DNA of 64,000 bases, taken from assembly GCF_003669035.1 (NCBI RefSeq), contig NZ_CP033070.1, positions 3,224,001-3,288,000 on the forward strand, written 5' to 3'. Of this stretch, positions 17,672 to 27,736 are shown in pieces. The stretch comes from Chryseobacterium sp. 3008163. GTDB taxonomy: Bacteria > Bacteroidota > Bacteroidia > Flavobacteriales > Weeksellaceae. Position numbers and translations under genes: made by a program. A model generated the notes under the pieces. The model saw only the letters and a program-made list of their open reading frames with translations. It was not told the DNA's origin and searched no databases. The number at the start of each line of letters is the position of its first letter. The first letter of the stretch is position 1.

Positions 17672-19246
17672 ATGGAAACTAAGACTCAATTAAAAATAAA
17701 TGTAGAAAATCAGTTTGAAAAGCTTTTCACCTCAGAATTAGTTGATTTCTTGGTAGAGCTTCATCAAAATTTTAATCCTAAACGATTACAGCTTTTAGAG
17801 GAAAGAAAAAAAACTCAACAGGAATTTGATAAAGGAATTCTTCCTAAGTTTTTATCTGAAACTGAAGAAATAAGAAATGGAGATTGGGTATGTTCTCCGC
17901 TTCCGGCAGATTTACTGGATCGTAGAGTTGAAATTACTGGTCCGGTTGACAGAAAAATGATTATTAATGCTTTGAACTCAGGCGCGTCTACTTTTATGGC
18001 AGATTTTGAAGACAGTAATTCTCCCACTTGGAATAATTGTATGGAAGGGCAAATCAATCTTTCTGACGCAATCAATCGAAAAATTGACTTCACAAATGAG
18101 CAAGGAAAATCATATGAGTTAAATGAAAAAACAGCCGTTCTTCTTGTTCGTCCGAGAGGTTTGCATTTAAATGAAAAACATATTGAAATTAATGACGAGC
18201 AAGCTTCAGCTTCATTAGTTGATTTTGGAATTTATTTTTTCAGAAATGCAAAGCAATTATTGGAAAATGGAAGTGCACCATATTTTTATCTTCCGAAATT
18301 AGAGCATTATAAAGAAGCACGTTGGTGGAATGAAGTTTTTGTTTTTGCCCAAAATTATTTGGAAATTCCAAAAAGTACGATCAAAGCAACGGTTTTGGTG
18401 GAGACAATCACCGCTTCTTTTCAGATTGATGAAATATTATTTGAATTAAAAGAACACAGCTCTGGTTTGAATTGCGGACGATGGGATTATATTTTTTCTT
18501 TCATTAAAAAATTCAGAAATCTTCCTCATTTTATTGTGCCCGACAGGGATCAGGTAACCATGGCTTCCCCTTTTATGAGTGCTTATTCAAAAAGAGTGAT
18601 TGAGATTTGCCACAAAAGAAATGTTCATGCGATTGGCGGAATGGCGGCGCAAATTCCAATTAAAAATGATTATGAAGCGAATAGTCAGGCTTTCGGAAAA
18701 GTGAGAAATGACAAAGAACGGGAAGTGAAAAATGGTCACGACGGAACTTGGGTAGCTCACCCTGCATTAGTTTCTGTAGCAAAGGATATTTTCGATCAAT
18801 ACATGCCCTCGAAAAATCAGATTGATAAAAAATTTGATTATCAAATTACGGAAAATGACTTGTTGGAAATTCCAAAAGGTGAAATTACAGAAAATGGAGT
18901 TCGGAAAAATATCAATGTCGGAATTTTATATATCGAAAGTTGGTTAATGGGAACCGGAGCTGCAGCAATTTATAATTTGATGGAAGATGCTGCAACTGCA
19001 GAAATTTCAAGAACTCAAATCTGGCAATGGCTGAAAAATGATGCTGTTTTAAATGATGATCGAGTGTTGACAAGAGAGATGATTCTTCAGTGGGAATTTG
19101 AAGAATTGGAGCGTATTGAAAAATATGTTGGTCAAGAGCGTTTTAGAAACGGGAAATTCAATTTAGCTAAAGAACTTTTTAATGAATTGATTTTCTGTGA
19201 AGAATTCGAAGAATTTCTAACATTGAAAGCTTATCCATTTATTTAA
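17672..19246 (+). CDS. aceB: Malate synthase A
   Basis: 524 residues. It condenses glyoxylate with acetyl-CoA to malate, the second reaction of the glyoxylate shunt, in the cytoplasm. Family marks are FMADFEDSNSPTWNN, LLVRPRGLHLNEKH, the catalytic-site segment LVETITASFQIDEIL, LNCGRWDYIFSFIK, and GGMAAQIPIKND; the C-terminal helical domain contains the catalytic-base region IESWLMGTGAAAIYNLMEDAATAEISR. The length and order are those of the A isoform. It is followed by aceA after a palindromic repeat and is divergent from the ScfR-type regulator. Confidence 0.96.
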   Translation: METKTQLKINVENQFEKLFTSELVDFLVELHQNFNPKRLQLLEERKKTQQEFDKGILPKFLSETEEIRNGDWVCSPLPADLLDRRVEITGPVDRKMIINALNSGASTFMADFEDSNSPTWNNCMEGQINLSDAINRKIDFTNEQGKSYELNEKTAVLLVRPRGLHLNEKHIEINDEQASASLVDFGIYFFRNAKQLLENGSAPYFYLPKLEHYKEARWWNEVFVFAQNYLEIPKSTIKATVLVETITASFQIDEILFELKEHSSGLNCGRWDYIFSFIKKFRNLPHFIVPDRDQVTMASPFMSAYSKRVIEICHKRNVHAIGGMAAQIPIKNDYEANSQAFGKVRNDKEREVKNGHDGTWVAHPALVSVAKDIFDQYMPSKNQIDKKFDYQITENDLLEIPKGEITENGVRKNINVGILYIESWLMGTGAAAIYNLMEDAATAEISRTQIWQWLKNDAVLNDDRVLTREMILQWEFEELERIEKYVGQERFRNGKFNLAKELFNELIFCEEFEEFLTLKAYPFI

Positions 19247-19260
19247 TTTAAAAATATAGG

Positions 19261-19364
19261 TTCGTCAGTTCGCGTAGATTTTGAAAAAATCATATCGAGA
19301 AGTTATTAAAGTTCTACAAGTTTTCGATACAAAATTCTTTCAGAATTTCACTCAAACTGACGAA
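19261..19364. repeat. Palindromic intergenic repeat between aceB and aceA
   Basis: TTCGTCAGTT at 19261-19270 is exactly inverted at 19355-19364. Inner arms near TATCGAGAA and TTTTCGATA also pair, giving one long imperfect hairpin. It resembles REP-like elements scattered through flavobacterial genomes (from memory, not searched). Confidence 0.65.
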
Positions 19365-19402
19365 TGTCAAAACTCAATCTAATAATTTAAAATCCAAATA
19401 TT

Positions 19403-20683
19403 ATGAAAACAAGACAAGAACAAATCCAGAATTTAGAGAAGGACTGGTTGACCAATCCTCGCTGGAACGGAATAAAAAGACCTTACACAGCAGAAGATGT
19501 ATTGAAGCTACGAGGTTCTTATAAATTAGATTATACAATCGCAACAGAAATGTCAAAGAAATTCTGGGAACAATTAAATAATCAGGATTTTGTTGCCGGA
19601 TTAGGAGCTTTGACGGGAAATCAAGCAGTTCAGGAAGTTGATGCAGGTTTGGAAGCTATCTATCTTTCAGGATGGCAGGTTGCAGCAGATGCGAATTTAT
19701 CTGGTGAAATGTATCCAGACCAATCGTTATATCCTGCGAACTCAGTGCCTTCTGTGGTGAAAAAAATAAATAATGCTTTGTTAAGAGCAGATCAAATTCA
19801 GTCAGTAAATGGAGGCGGAGAAAAAAAATATTTAGTTCCGATTATTGCTGATGCTGAAGCTGGTTTTGGTGGAAATCTCAACGCATATGAATTGATGAAG
19901 CAAATGATTGAAGCCGGAGCCGCAGCAGTACATTTTGAAGATCAGTTGTCTTCTGCGAAAAAATGTGGTCATTTAGGCGGGAAAGTTTTGGTTCCGACTC
20001 AGGAAGCGATCAATAAGTTGATTGCAGCACGTTTGGCTTCTGATGTTGCAGGTGTTCCGAGTGTGATTGTTGCAAGAACAGACGCGGATGCAGCAGATCT
20101 TTTGACTTCGGATATTGACGAAAGAGACAGGAAATTTGTAACAGGAGAAAGAACTTCAGAAGGATTTTATGTAGTGAAAAATGGAGTAGAACAGGGAATT
20201 GATAGAGGTTTATCTTATGCTCCGTATGCGGATTTAATTTGGATGGAAACGTCTAATCCTGATTTAGATTACGCAAGAAAATTTGCAGAAGGAATTCATG
20301 CTAAATTTCCTGGTAAAACGTTGGCTTACAATTGTTCACCATCTTTCAATTGGGCAGCAAAGCTTTCGGTTGATGAAATGCTGAATTTCAGAGAAGAATT
20401 GGCGAAAATGGGATACAAATTCCAATTTATTACTTTAGCAGGTTTCCATGCGTTGAATACGGCGATGTTTGAATTGGCTTTGGCGTATAAAGAAAGAGGA
20501 ATGGCAGGGTATTCTGAATTGCAGGAACGAGAATTTGCTTTACAGAATAAGGGTTTCAGAGCGGTGAAACATCAGTCTTTTGTAGGAACGGGTTATTTTG
20601 ATGAGATTCAGAATGTTGTGACCAGCGGTTCTTCTGCAACGGTTGCGATGAAAGATTCTACGGAAACGGCGCAGTTCCATTAA
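19403..20683 (+). CDS. aceA: Isocitrate lyase
   Basis: 426 residues. It splits isocitrate into succinate and glyoxylate, the entry to the glyoxylate shunt, allowing growth on acetate or fatty acids. Visible are [33 protein letters not shown] near the N-terminus, [32 protein letters not shown] with the catalytic [17 protein letters not shown] and YNCSPSFNW. The length matches bacterial ICL. It lies 157 bp after aceB, separated by a palindromic repeat that may tune relative expression. Confidence 0.97.
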   Translation: MKTRQEQIQNLEKDWLTNPRWNGIKRPYTAEDVLKLRGSYKLDYTIATEMSKKFWEQLNNQDFVAGLGALTGNQAVQEVDAGLEAIYLSGWQVAADANLSGEMYPDQSLYPANSVPSVVKKINNALLRADQIQSVNGGGEKKYLVPIIADAEAGFGGNLNAYELMKQMIEAGAAAVHFEDQLSSAKKCGHLGGKVLVPTQEAINKLIAARLASDVAGVPSVIVARTDADAADLLTSDIDERDRKFVTGERTSEGFYVVKNGVEQGIDRGLSYAPYADLIWMETSNPDLDYARKFAEGIHAKFPGKTLAYNCSPSFNWAAKLSVDEMLNFREELAKMGYKFQFITLAGFHALNTAMFELALAYKERGMAGYSELQEREFALQNKGFRAVKHQSFVGTGYFDEIQNVVTSGSSATVAMKDSTETAQFH

Positions 20684-20707
20684 TTTTTTTGTTAAATATA
20701 TTGTTAG

Positions 20708-20737
20708 ACCTTCTCAGCTTTTGGGAAGGTTTTTTTT
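20708..20737 (+). terminator. Intrinsic terminator after aceA
   Basis: ACCTTC pairs with GAAGGT across an 11-base loop, followed by eight T residues. Confidence 0.8.
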
Positions 20738-20785
20738 ATGAAAGAATTCTGGTCACTACTTCAAAGTAAAAGAGCAGAAAATCGT

Positions 20786-20793
20786 TATCTTTG
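20786..20793 (+). promoter_or_regulatory. Near-leaderless promoter of the 6-PTPS homologue
   Basis: TATCTTTG ends four bases before the ATG at 20798, which excludes upstream start codons and predicts a leaderless mRNA. Confidence 0.55.
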
Positions 20794-20797
20794 CATC

Positions 20798-21244
20798 ATG
20801 ATACGTATTACAAAAATTTTTACATTCGAGACTGCTCATGTGTTGTACAATTATGATGGGAAATGTAAAAATATGCACGGACATTCTTACAAACTCTTCG
20901 TTACCGTAAAGGGAAAACCAATCAATGATCTGGAAAATCCTAAAAACGGAATGGTTGTAGATTTCGGAGATATTAAAGCTATTGTAAAAGCTGAAATTGT
21001 TGATGTTTGGGATCATTCGGTGTTGATCAACGGGGTTTCTCCGCATAGAGAGATGGGCGAAGAATTAGAAAATAAAGGTCAGAAAGTTATTTACTGCAAC
21101 TTTCAGCCAACCTGTGAAAATATGTTGTACGCCATCGCTGCAAAAATAAAAGCAAAACTTCCTGCTGATGTTTCTTTGGCTTACTTGAAGCTCCACGAGA
21201 CAGAAAATTCTTACGGAGAATGGTTTGCGGAAGATAATCAATAA
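20798..21244 (+). CDS. 6-pyruvoyl-tetrahydropterin synthase / QueD family protein
   Basis: 148 residues from the ATG at 20798; earlier in-frame codons lie within the promoter. The start FTFETAHVL supplies the first zinc His, and GKCKNMHGHSYKLFVTVKG contains the catalytic Cys with the HGH zinc ligands. Later WDHSVL and the C-terminal LHETENSYGEW glutamate complete the active site. Homologues make 6-pyruvoyl-tetrahydropterin or the queuosine precursor 6-carboxy-tetrahydropterin. With no other queuosine genes in view, the product is left open, although QueD is the commoner role in bacteria. Confidence 0.9.
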   Translation: MIRITKIFTFETAHVLYNYDGKCKNMHGHSYKLFVTVKGKPINDLENPKNGMVVDFGDIKAIVKAEIVDVWDHSVLINGVSPHREMGEELENKGQKVIYCNFQPTCENMLYAIAAKIKAKLPADVSLAYLKLHETENSYGEWFAEDNQ

Positions 21245-21269
21245 TTTTTTCTGAATTTAATATAGAAAA

Positions 21270-22043
21270 GTGCTAAAGACAACCATCAATTTAGAGCCGG
21301 GAAAGAAGGTGTATTTTGCATCAGATCAGCATTTTGGTGCTCCAGATCCGAAACAGAGCAAAATTCGGGAAGAAAAATTTATCCGTTGGATGAATGAGAT
21401 CAAAGAAGATGCTCAGGTTTTGTTTTTAATGGGTGATTTGTTTGATTTTTGGCACGAATGGAAACATGTAATCCCGAAAGGTTATGTGCGTGTCCTAGGG
21501 AAAATAGCTGAGTTGAAAGACAGCGGTGTTCAGGTTTATTTTTTTGTAGGTAATCACGATCTCTGGATGAAAGATTATCTGGAAGAAGAGATAGGATGCA
21601 CTGTTTTTTATAAAAAGCAATATTTTGAAATCGCAGGAAAACAGTTTCTACTGGCTCACGGAGATGGTTTGGGACCAGGTGATAAAGGATACAAAAGAAT
21701 GAAAAAAGTCTTTACAAATCCCGTAGCACAGTGGTTTTTCAAATGGTTACATCCCGATATTGCGATGAAGATTGCATTGTACATGTCTCAAAAAAACAAA
21801 ATGATTTCCGGAGATGAAGACAAAGCTTTTTTGGGAGAAGATAAAGAGTTTTTGATTATTTACTCGAAAGAGAAATTGAAAACTGAAAAGATTGATTACT
21901 TTATTTATGGCCACCGTCATTTGCCGATGGTTTTAGATTTAAATCAAAATTCAAAATACATCAATCTTGGAGACTGGATTTCTTATTTCACCTACGGAGT
22001 TTTTCAACATGATTTTGAACTGAAAACTTTTGAGCAGAAATAA
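21270..22043 (+). CDS. UDP-2,3-diacylglucosamine diphosphatase-like metallophosphatase (LpxH-like)
   Basis: 257 residues starting at GTG. Calcineurin-type motifs are in order: YFASDQHFGAPDP (DxH), FLMGDLFDFWHEW (GDxxD), YFFVGNHDLWM (GNHD), LAHGDGLGPGDKG and IYGHRHLPMV (GHxH). The WHEW and DGLGPGDKGYKRMKK segments fit LpxH, which hydrolyses UDP-2,3-diacylglucosamine to lipid X in lipid A synthesis at the inner membrane face. It lies 25 bp after the 6-PTPS homologue and is probably co-transcribed. Confidence 0.87.
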   Translation: MLKTTINLEPGKKVYFASDQHFGAPDPKQSKIREEKFIRWMNEIKEDAQVLFLMGDLFDFWHEWKHVIPKGYVRVLGKIAELKDSGVQVYFFVGNHDLWMKDYLEEEIGCTVFYKKQYFEIAGKQFLLAHGDGLGPGDKGYKRMKKVFTNPVAQWFFKWLHPDIAMKIALYMSQKNKMISGDEDKAFLGEDKEFLIIYSKEKLKTEKIDYFIYGHRHLPMVLDLNQNSKYINLGDWISYFTYGVFQHDFELKTFEQK

Positions 22044-22069
22044 AAAAATTACCTCCGAAGAGGTAATTC
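22042..22069 (-). terminator. Minus-strand terminator with TTCG loop
   Basis: On the minus strand AATTACCTC-TTCG-GAGGTAATT is followed by a T-tract (A7 at 22042-22048 on the plus strand). The plus strand has no T-tract after the hairpin, so it terminates a minus-strand transcript coming from the region 22050-22240. Confidence 0.7.
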
Positions 22070-22147
22070 TTGAATAACAGTTTCTACGGCTGTTATATCT
22101 AATCCATATTCCGCAGATTGAATTGCAATAACCTGACCAAATTTTAT
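22049..22147 (-). CDS. Possible small protein gene (about 32 residues), start unclear
   Basis: On the minus strand a frame reads KFGQVIAIQSAEYGLDITA and then VETVIQELPLRR to a stop inside the terminator stem. Composition looks protein-like (amphipathic, charged C-terminus) and the terminator points the right way. No ATG or usual alternative start is in frame; the frame opens after a stop with AAA ATA AAA. It may be a small protein with an unusual start, the end of a decayed gene, or a frame interrupted by one wrong base. Not recognised. Confidence 0.35.
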   Translation of the reverse strand: MKFGQVIAIQSAEYGLDITAVETVIQELPLRR

Positions 22148-22238
22148 TTTTTAATATTAATTATACTTAAAATTAAAGTCAAATTTCCTAAATAATTCAA
22201 AACGAATCAATAAGGCTTAAAAATCATTTAAAATTAAA

Positions 22239-23261
<1,023 letters not shown>

Positions 23262-23278
23262 CAAGCATTTGCAATCTT

Positions 23279-23352
23279 TGCTAAGTGAAACGCCTTTGCG
23301 AACGAAAAATAGACTCAATAATTTTAAAAAAAACTTAGCGAACTTTGCGTTA
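23279..23352. repeat. Imperfect inverted repeat with TTTGCGAAC-type motifs
   Basis: GCTAAGT near 23279 is inverted as ACTTAGC near 23332, with CTTTGCGAACG and GCGAACTTTGCG copies nearby. It resembles a spacer repeat common in Chryseobacterium-type genomes (from memory). Confidence 0.4.
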
Positions 23353-23372
23353 AAAATAAAAGTATCAAAACA

Positions 23373-23918
23373 GTGTTAAAGATAGAAGAGCTTGTTCATG
23401 CCTACATTCATGCAAATTGCGATTTTGAAAAGGAAATCGTACTGAGCAATCACTTTCATTCAGATTGGGAAGCAGATATGCTGATTATCGATTCTGAAGG
23501 TTTCAGTCATGAGATTGAAATTAAATTTTCGAAAAGTGATTTCAAAAATGATTTTAAAAAATCATACATTAATACTAAAACAGGCGAAAAATTTCTGAAG
23601 CACGATAAAATCTGTTGTGGAGATTACGTTTGTAATTCGTTTAGCTTTTTACTTCCGATGGGAATGATTGAGCATTCTCAAATTCCCGAACACTGCGGAA
23701 TTATTGAATTCTACCACAACGCAGATAATTGGAATACGGAATTCTATCTCATCCGAAAACCCAAAAAAGTACACGAAGATTCTTACTGGAAGCTAAACGA
23801 TAAAGATCTTTTCATCCGAAAAATGGCTTTAAATTTACTTCAACGAAAATTAGAAATCAAAGGAAAATATGAAGAATTGATCTTTAAAAATCCTTTTGAA
23901 ATAAAGAAATTAAAATAG
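23373..23918 (+). CDS. Uncharacterised protein with PD-(D/E)xK-like core (MmcB-like)
   Basis: 181 residues, GTG start, no signal or membrane segment. The stretch SDWEADMLIIDSEGFSHEIE and then IKFSKSDFKNDFKK has an Asp followed by an ExExK strand, the arrangement of PD-(D/E)xK nuclease folds and close to MmcB-type DNA repair proteins. No other domain is evident; CCGDYVCNSFSFLLP follows. A nucleic-acid role is a structural guess. It lies after repeat-rich DNA and ends 2 bp before a bidirectional terminator. Confidence 0.5.
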   Translation: MLKIEELVHAYIHANCDFEKEIVLSNHFHSDWEADMLIIDSEGFSHEIEIKFSKSDFKNDFKKSYINTKTGEKFLKHDKICCGDYVCNSFSFLLPMGMIEHSQIPEHCGIIEFYHNADNWNTEFYLIRKPKKVHEDSYWKLNDKDLFIRKMALNLLQRKLEIKGKYEELIFKNPFEIKKLK

Positions 23919-23920
23919 AA

Positions 23921-23944
23921 AAATCCTGCCGAAAGACAGGATTT
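23921..23944. terminator. Bidirectional terminator between convergent genes
   Basis: AAATCCTG and CAGGATTT pair around CCGAAAGA, between the uncharacterised protein gene and the aquaporin gene. Confidence 0.75.
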
Positions 23945-23965
23945 CATTTTGATATATAATTTAAA

Positions 23966-24682
23966 TTATTTCGCTTGTTCAGGTCTTTCCATCAATAAAT
24001 TGTAAGTAAAAGCTGCTGCAATGCCTCCTAAAACCGGAGCAACAACAAATAACCAAAGTTGCGAAAGTGCTGCACCACCTGCGAAAATTGCCGGACCAAT
24101 ACTTCTTGCTGGGTTTACGGAAACTCCGGTTATTTTGATTCCAACAATGTGAATCAGAACCAATGAGAAACCAATCGCCAAACCTGCAAAACCACCGTTG
24201 ATGTTTTTAGTTGAAGTTGAACCTAAAATTACCATCAGGAAAATAAATGTAAATACAAATTCAGCTACAAAAGCTGCCGTTGTATTGTAAGCATCAAGAT
24301 ATCCCGTTCCCCAACCGTTCGAGCCTAAAGCCCATTCTTTCATTTCTGCGCCCGGATGATTGATGAAAATCACGTAAAGAATTCCGGCGCCGATAATTGC
24401 ACCAATGATCTGGGCAATAATGTATCGTATCGCTTCGTCCATTTTCATTCTTCCCGCCGCAACCATCGCTATAGAAATGGCAGGGTTGATGTGGCAGCCC
24501 GAAATGTGACCGATTGCGTAGGCCATAGCAACAACACTCAAACCAAATGCGAAAGAAATTCCCAGAAGTCCTACACCTGTAGTGCCGTCTGCGCCTGCAA
24601 TCACTGCGCTTCCGCAGCCCATGAGAACAAGTACCATTGTGCCAAGCATCTCGGCAACGAATTTTGAAGTTTTTGAAATCAT
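23966..24682 (-). CDS. aqpZ: Aquaporin (MIP family), AqpZ-like
   Basis: 238 residues and six membrane helices. The two NPA half-helices are present: SGCHINPAISIAM after helix 2 and SVNPARSIGPAIFAGG after helix 5. The selectivity-filter neighbourhood (Phe in AFGLSVVAMAYAIGHISG, His in VLIHIVG, Arg after the second NPA) is that of water-selective AqpZ rather than GlpF. It conducts water across the inner membrane. Single gene, ending at a shared terminator. Confidence 0.93.
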   Translation of the reverse strand: MISKTSKFVAEMLGTMVLVLMGCGSAVIAGADGTTGVGLLGISFAFGLSVVAMAYAIGHISGCHINPAISIAMVAAGRMKMDEAIRYIIAQIIGAIIGAGILYVIFINHPGAEMKEWALGSNGWGTGYLDAYNTTAAFVAEFVFTFIFLMVILGSTSTKNINGGFAGLAIGFSLVLIHIVGIKITGVSVNPARSIGPAIFAGGAALSQLWLFVVAPVLGGIAAAFTYNLLMERPEQAK

Positions 24683-24861
24683 CTTTTTATGTATTTTAAA
24701 TTGTAGAGCGAATGTACAAAAATTAATTATTCAAAATTAATGGAAATAAAATAAATATTATGTTATAAATTTTTAATATTGTTTATGTTTAATATATCTA
24801 ATTAACTTTAATTATGATGGTTTTTATATTCATAAAATATTATGTCTTTTCATTAAATTAA

Positions 24862-24869
24862 TATCTTTG
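24862..24869 (+). promoter_or_regulatory. -7 box of the M15-like secreted protein gene
   Basis: TATCTTTG, 50 bp before the start at 24920. No clear -33 element. Confidence 0.4.
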
Positions 24870-24919
24870 GCAACTACAAAATCTGTAATTTTTGCGTTTA
24901 AATCTTCAAAATAGTCTGT

Positions 24920-25537
24920 ATGAGGAAATTTCTGTACATCATTCCATTGGCATTTCATCAGCTTGTTTATAGTCAGGCATCAAAAAAAACGGTTCCGTGC
25001 TATGATTTTACCGAGGTTTTAAAAGTGGAACCGACTCCTTTGTACAAACCACATTTAGATGCTTCACGAAGCTTTAATGTCAATATTCTTAAAAATACCT
25101 CGCAAGTTCAGAAGTATATCAATAAGGGAAAATTTCACACGGTTAAAAAATCAGGAAAAGGGTATAAGGTTCAAAAGTTAGATTACAGCAGAGCATATTT
25201 AGTTTCAAAAGCAAAAACTACTTTAGAAAAAATAGGTTCAAGATTCAGTAAAGAAACCAAAGGGCATACGTTTACCATTTCATCGATTACCAGAACATTG
25301 GAAGATCAGTGCAGATTAAGAAAAGTTAATGCAAACGCATCGTTGGGAATAAGTTCGCATAATTATGGTAATTCTTTCGATATTTCTTACGTGAGATTTA
25401 ATAATAAGCTTAAAACAAACCCTAAACTAGAGGTTGCGTTAGAAAAAGTTTTAAAACATTATGCCAATGCCGGACGGATTTATTACATCAAAGAACGCCA
25501 GCAAAGCTGTTTTCATATCACGGTTAGGAATTATTAA
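24920..25537 (+). CDS. Secreted DUF5715 / M15-like peptidase-fold protein
   Basis: 205 residues. The signal peptide MRKFLYIIPLAFHQLVYSQ targets it to the periplasm or beyond. The C-terminal half carries ISSHNYGNSFDISY, a version of the SxHxxGxAxD zinc motif of M15 D-Ala-D-Ala carboxypeptidases, and a final CFHITVRNY that can supply another His. SSITRTLEDQCRLRKVNANAS precedes it as in the DUF5715 family. A murein-peptide hydrolase role is likely but not certain, since the Ala of the motif is Ser-Phe here. Confidence 0.75.
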   Translation: MRKFLYIIPLAFHQLVYSQASKKTVPCYDFTEVLKVEPTPLYKPHLDASRSFNVNILKNTSQVQKYINKGKFHTVKKSGKGYKVQKLDYSRAYLVSKAKTTLEKIGSRFSKETKGHTFTISSITRTLEDQCRLRKVNANASLGISSHNYGNSFDISYVRFNNKLKTNPKLEVALEKVLKHYANAGRIYYIKERQQSCFHITVRNY

Positions 25538-25617
25538 ATTTAAAGTCCTTTATTTTGCGTATTTTTGCACCCGAAAAATATTCAGTACACATTATTCATC
25601 ATTAATTACTCATAAAG

Positions 25618-27540
25618 ATGCTTTCGGTTCAAGGTTTAGGCTTACATCATTCGGGAAACTACTTGTTTCAAAACGTGAATTTCACCATTAAAAAGGATGA
25701 TAAAATTGGTTTGGTTGGTAAAAATGGAGCAGGGAAATCTACGCTTCTGAAAATGCTTTCCGGCGAAATTACTTTCTATGAAGGTAACATCGTTCCTGAA
25801 GGAAATATTACCATAGGATTCCTGAAACAGGATCTTGATTTTGTGAAAGGCAGAACCGTTTGGAACGAAACCATGCAGGCTTTTGAGCAAATCAATGCTT
25901 GGAAAGAAGAACTTGAGGAAATCAATCATCAACTAACCGTAAGAACCGATTACGAAAGCAATGCTTATACAGATTTGATCAACAGAATGACTGATCTGAA
26001 TGACCTTTTGATGCACCATGATGCTTATAATCTGGAAGGTGATATTGAAAAAGTTTTATTCGGTTTAGGATTTAAAGCAGATGATTTCCAAAAAATCACT
26101 GACGAATTTTCCGGAGGTTGGAGAATGAGAATCGAATTGGCAAAGTTGCTTCTTCAGAAGAATGATTTGATGCTTCTCGATGAGCCTACCAATCACCTGG
26201 ATATGGAATCGATCATTTGGTTGGAGAACTTTTTGAAAGATTATCCGGGAGGAATTCTTCTGGTAAGTCACGATAAACAGTTTATGACAGCTGTTTGTAA
26301 CAGAACTTTCGATGTCAATAACAGAAAAGTAGATGATTATAAAGCCAATTATTCTAAATATTTAGTGATGCGTGAAGACCGACGTGAAAAACTGATTCAG
26401 GCTAAAAAGAATCAGGACTCGGAAATCAAGCAGATGGAAGATAACATCAATAAATTCCGTGCGAGTGCGACCAAAGCTTCTTTTGCGCAGTCTTTGATTA
26501 AAAAATTAGATAAAATAGAGCGTATTGAAGTAGACAACGAAGACGTTTCTAAATTCAACATCCGTTTCGTACAGTCGCAGGTTCCCGGGAAAGTTATTTT
26601 CGAAGCTGAAAATCTTGGGAAAGCTTACGGTCAGAAACAAATCTTTGATGATGTAGACTTTATCGTTCAGCGAGGTGACAGAATTGCACTTCTTGGACAA
26701 AACGGACAAGGGAAAACAACTTTAGCGAAAATTCTTTCAGGAGATATCAAAGATTATTCAGGAAGCTGGAACTTAGGTCACAACGTCAATATTGGATATT
26801 TTGCTCAAAATCAGGAAGAAGTTTTAACTCCAAATAAAACGGTTCAGGAAGAAGCTGAAGATGCCGCAACCGAAGAAACAAGACCTAGAGTAAGAGATTT
26901 GTTAGGTTCTTTCCTTTTCCAGGGTGAGGCCGTAAATAAAAAAACAAAAGTACTTTCCGGAGGTGAAAGAAACCGTTTGGCATTGTGTAAATTACTTCTT
27001 CGTCCGTTCAACACGTTGATTATGGATGAGCCTACCAATCACCTGGATATTCAGTCTAAGGAGATTATCAAATTGGCTTTACAGAAATTTGAAGGTACGT
27101 TAATCGTGATTTCTCACGATAGAGAATTTTTACAAGGACTTTGTGATAAAATTTACGAATTCCGTGACGGACATATGAAAGAATTTTTAGGTGATATCAA
27201 CGAATATCTTGTTTTCAGACAGAAAGAAAGCATCAGAGAAATTTCTGCAGAGAAAGCAAAACTTCACACCGATGAACCAAAAGTTGAGGCGAAGAAAGTT
27301 GAAGAAAAACCTGTTGTCAATCAAACAACCATCGTAACAAAAGAACAAAAAAGTATTCAGAATAAACTGAAGAAAGTAGAAGAGAAAATTTCTGAACTGG
27401 AAACTGCAATCGAAAATTTCGAAGCATCTTTTACAAAAGATAATCCTTCTGAGGAAACTTTAGAAAAGTACAATAAAACCAAAGAAGAGCTCGATCTTGC
27501 ACTGCAGGAATGGGAGCATTTGGGAACGCAGTTAGATTAA
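25618..27540 (+). CDS. ABC-F family ATP-binding cassette protein
   Basis: 640 residues with two nucleotide-binding domains and no membrane helices. The first has Walker A GKNGAGKST, signature FSGGWRMRIELAKLLL and LLDEPTNHLDMESI. The second has GQNGQGKTT, LSGGERNRLALCKLLL and IMDEPTNHLDIQSKE. The linker is helical and charged, and the C-terminal 90 residues form a coiled coil (KKVEEKISELETAIENFE), as in Uup-like members. ABC-F proteins act on the ribosome, in translation or antibiotic protection, or in DNA-linked roles for Uup. The exact subgroup cannot be fixed by eye. Confidence 0.93.
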   Translation: MLSVQGLGLHHSGNYLFQNVNFTIKKDDKIGLVGKNGAGKSTLLKMLSGEITFYEGNIVPEGNITIGFLKQDLDFVKGRTVWNETMQAFEQINAWKEELEEINHQLTVRTDYESNAYTDLINRMTDLNDLLMHHDAYNLEGDIEKVLFGLGFKADDFQKITDEFSGGWRMRIELAKLLLQKNDLMLLDEPTNHLDMESIIWLENFLKDYPGGILLVSHDKQFMTAVCNRTFDVNNRKVDDYKANYSKYLVMREDRREKLIQAKKNQDSEIKQMEDNINKFRASATKASFAQSLIKKLDKIERIEVDNEDVSKFNIRFVQSQVPGKVIFEAENLGKAYGQKQIFDDVDFIVQRGDRIALLGQNGQGKTTLAKILSGDIKDYSGSWNLGHNVNIGYFAQNQEEVLTPNKTVQEEAEDAATEETRPRVRDLLGSFLFQGEAVNKKTKVLSGGERNRLALCKLLLRPFNTLIMDEPTNHLDIQSKEIIKLALQKFEGTLIVISHDREFLQGLCDKIYEFRDGHMKEFLGDINEYLVFRQKESIREISAEKAKLHTDEPKVEAKKVEEKPVVNQTTIVTKEQKSIQNKLKKVEEKISELETAIENFEASFTKDNPSEETLEKYNKTKEELDLALQEWEHLGTQLD

Positions 27541-27560
27541 TCTTTAACGAAATATAAATG

Positions 27561-27589
27561 AAGGATGGGTTTTGAGCTCATCCTTTTTT
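27561..27589 (+). terminator. Intrinsic terminator after the ABC-F gene
   Basis: AAGGATG pairs with CATCCTT, then six T residues. Confidence 0.78.
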
Positions 27590-27634
27590 GTGAATGTTTA
27601 GCCTGTATATGAACTTTGTGTTTCTGAAGCTTGT

Positions 27635-27655
27635 GAGCTCCGTAGGAGCGATATC
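27635..27655. repeat. REP-like hairpin
   Basis: GCTCC-GTA-GGAGC followed by GATATC. I recognise this from memory as a frequent Flavobacteriia intergenic repeat. Confidence 0.5.
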
Positions 27656-27724
27656 ATTCACAACAAATTATCATTAAATAACCATAATTTAATCTTTAAT
27701 TAAAATCCTTTAAAATATTATTCC

Positions 27725-27732
27725 TATTTTTG
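27725..27732 (+). promoter_or_regulatory. Near-leaderless promoter of the small Cys/His protein gene
   Basis: TATTTTTG ends four bases before the ATG at 27737. Confidence 0.55.
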
Positions 27733-27736
27733 TCAA

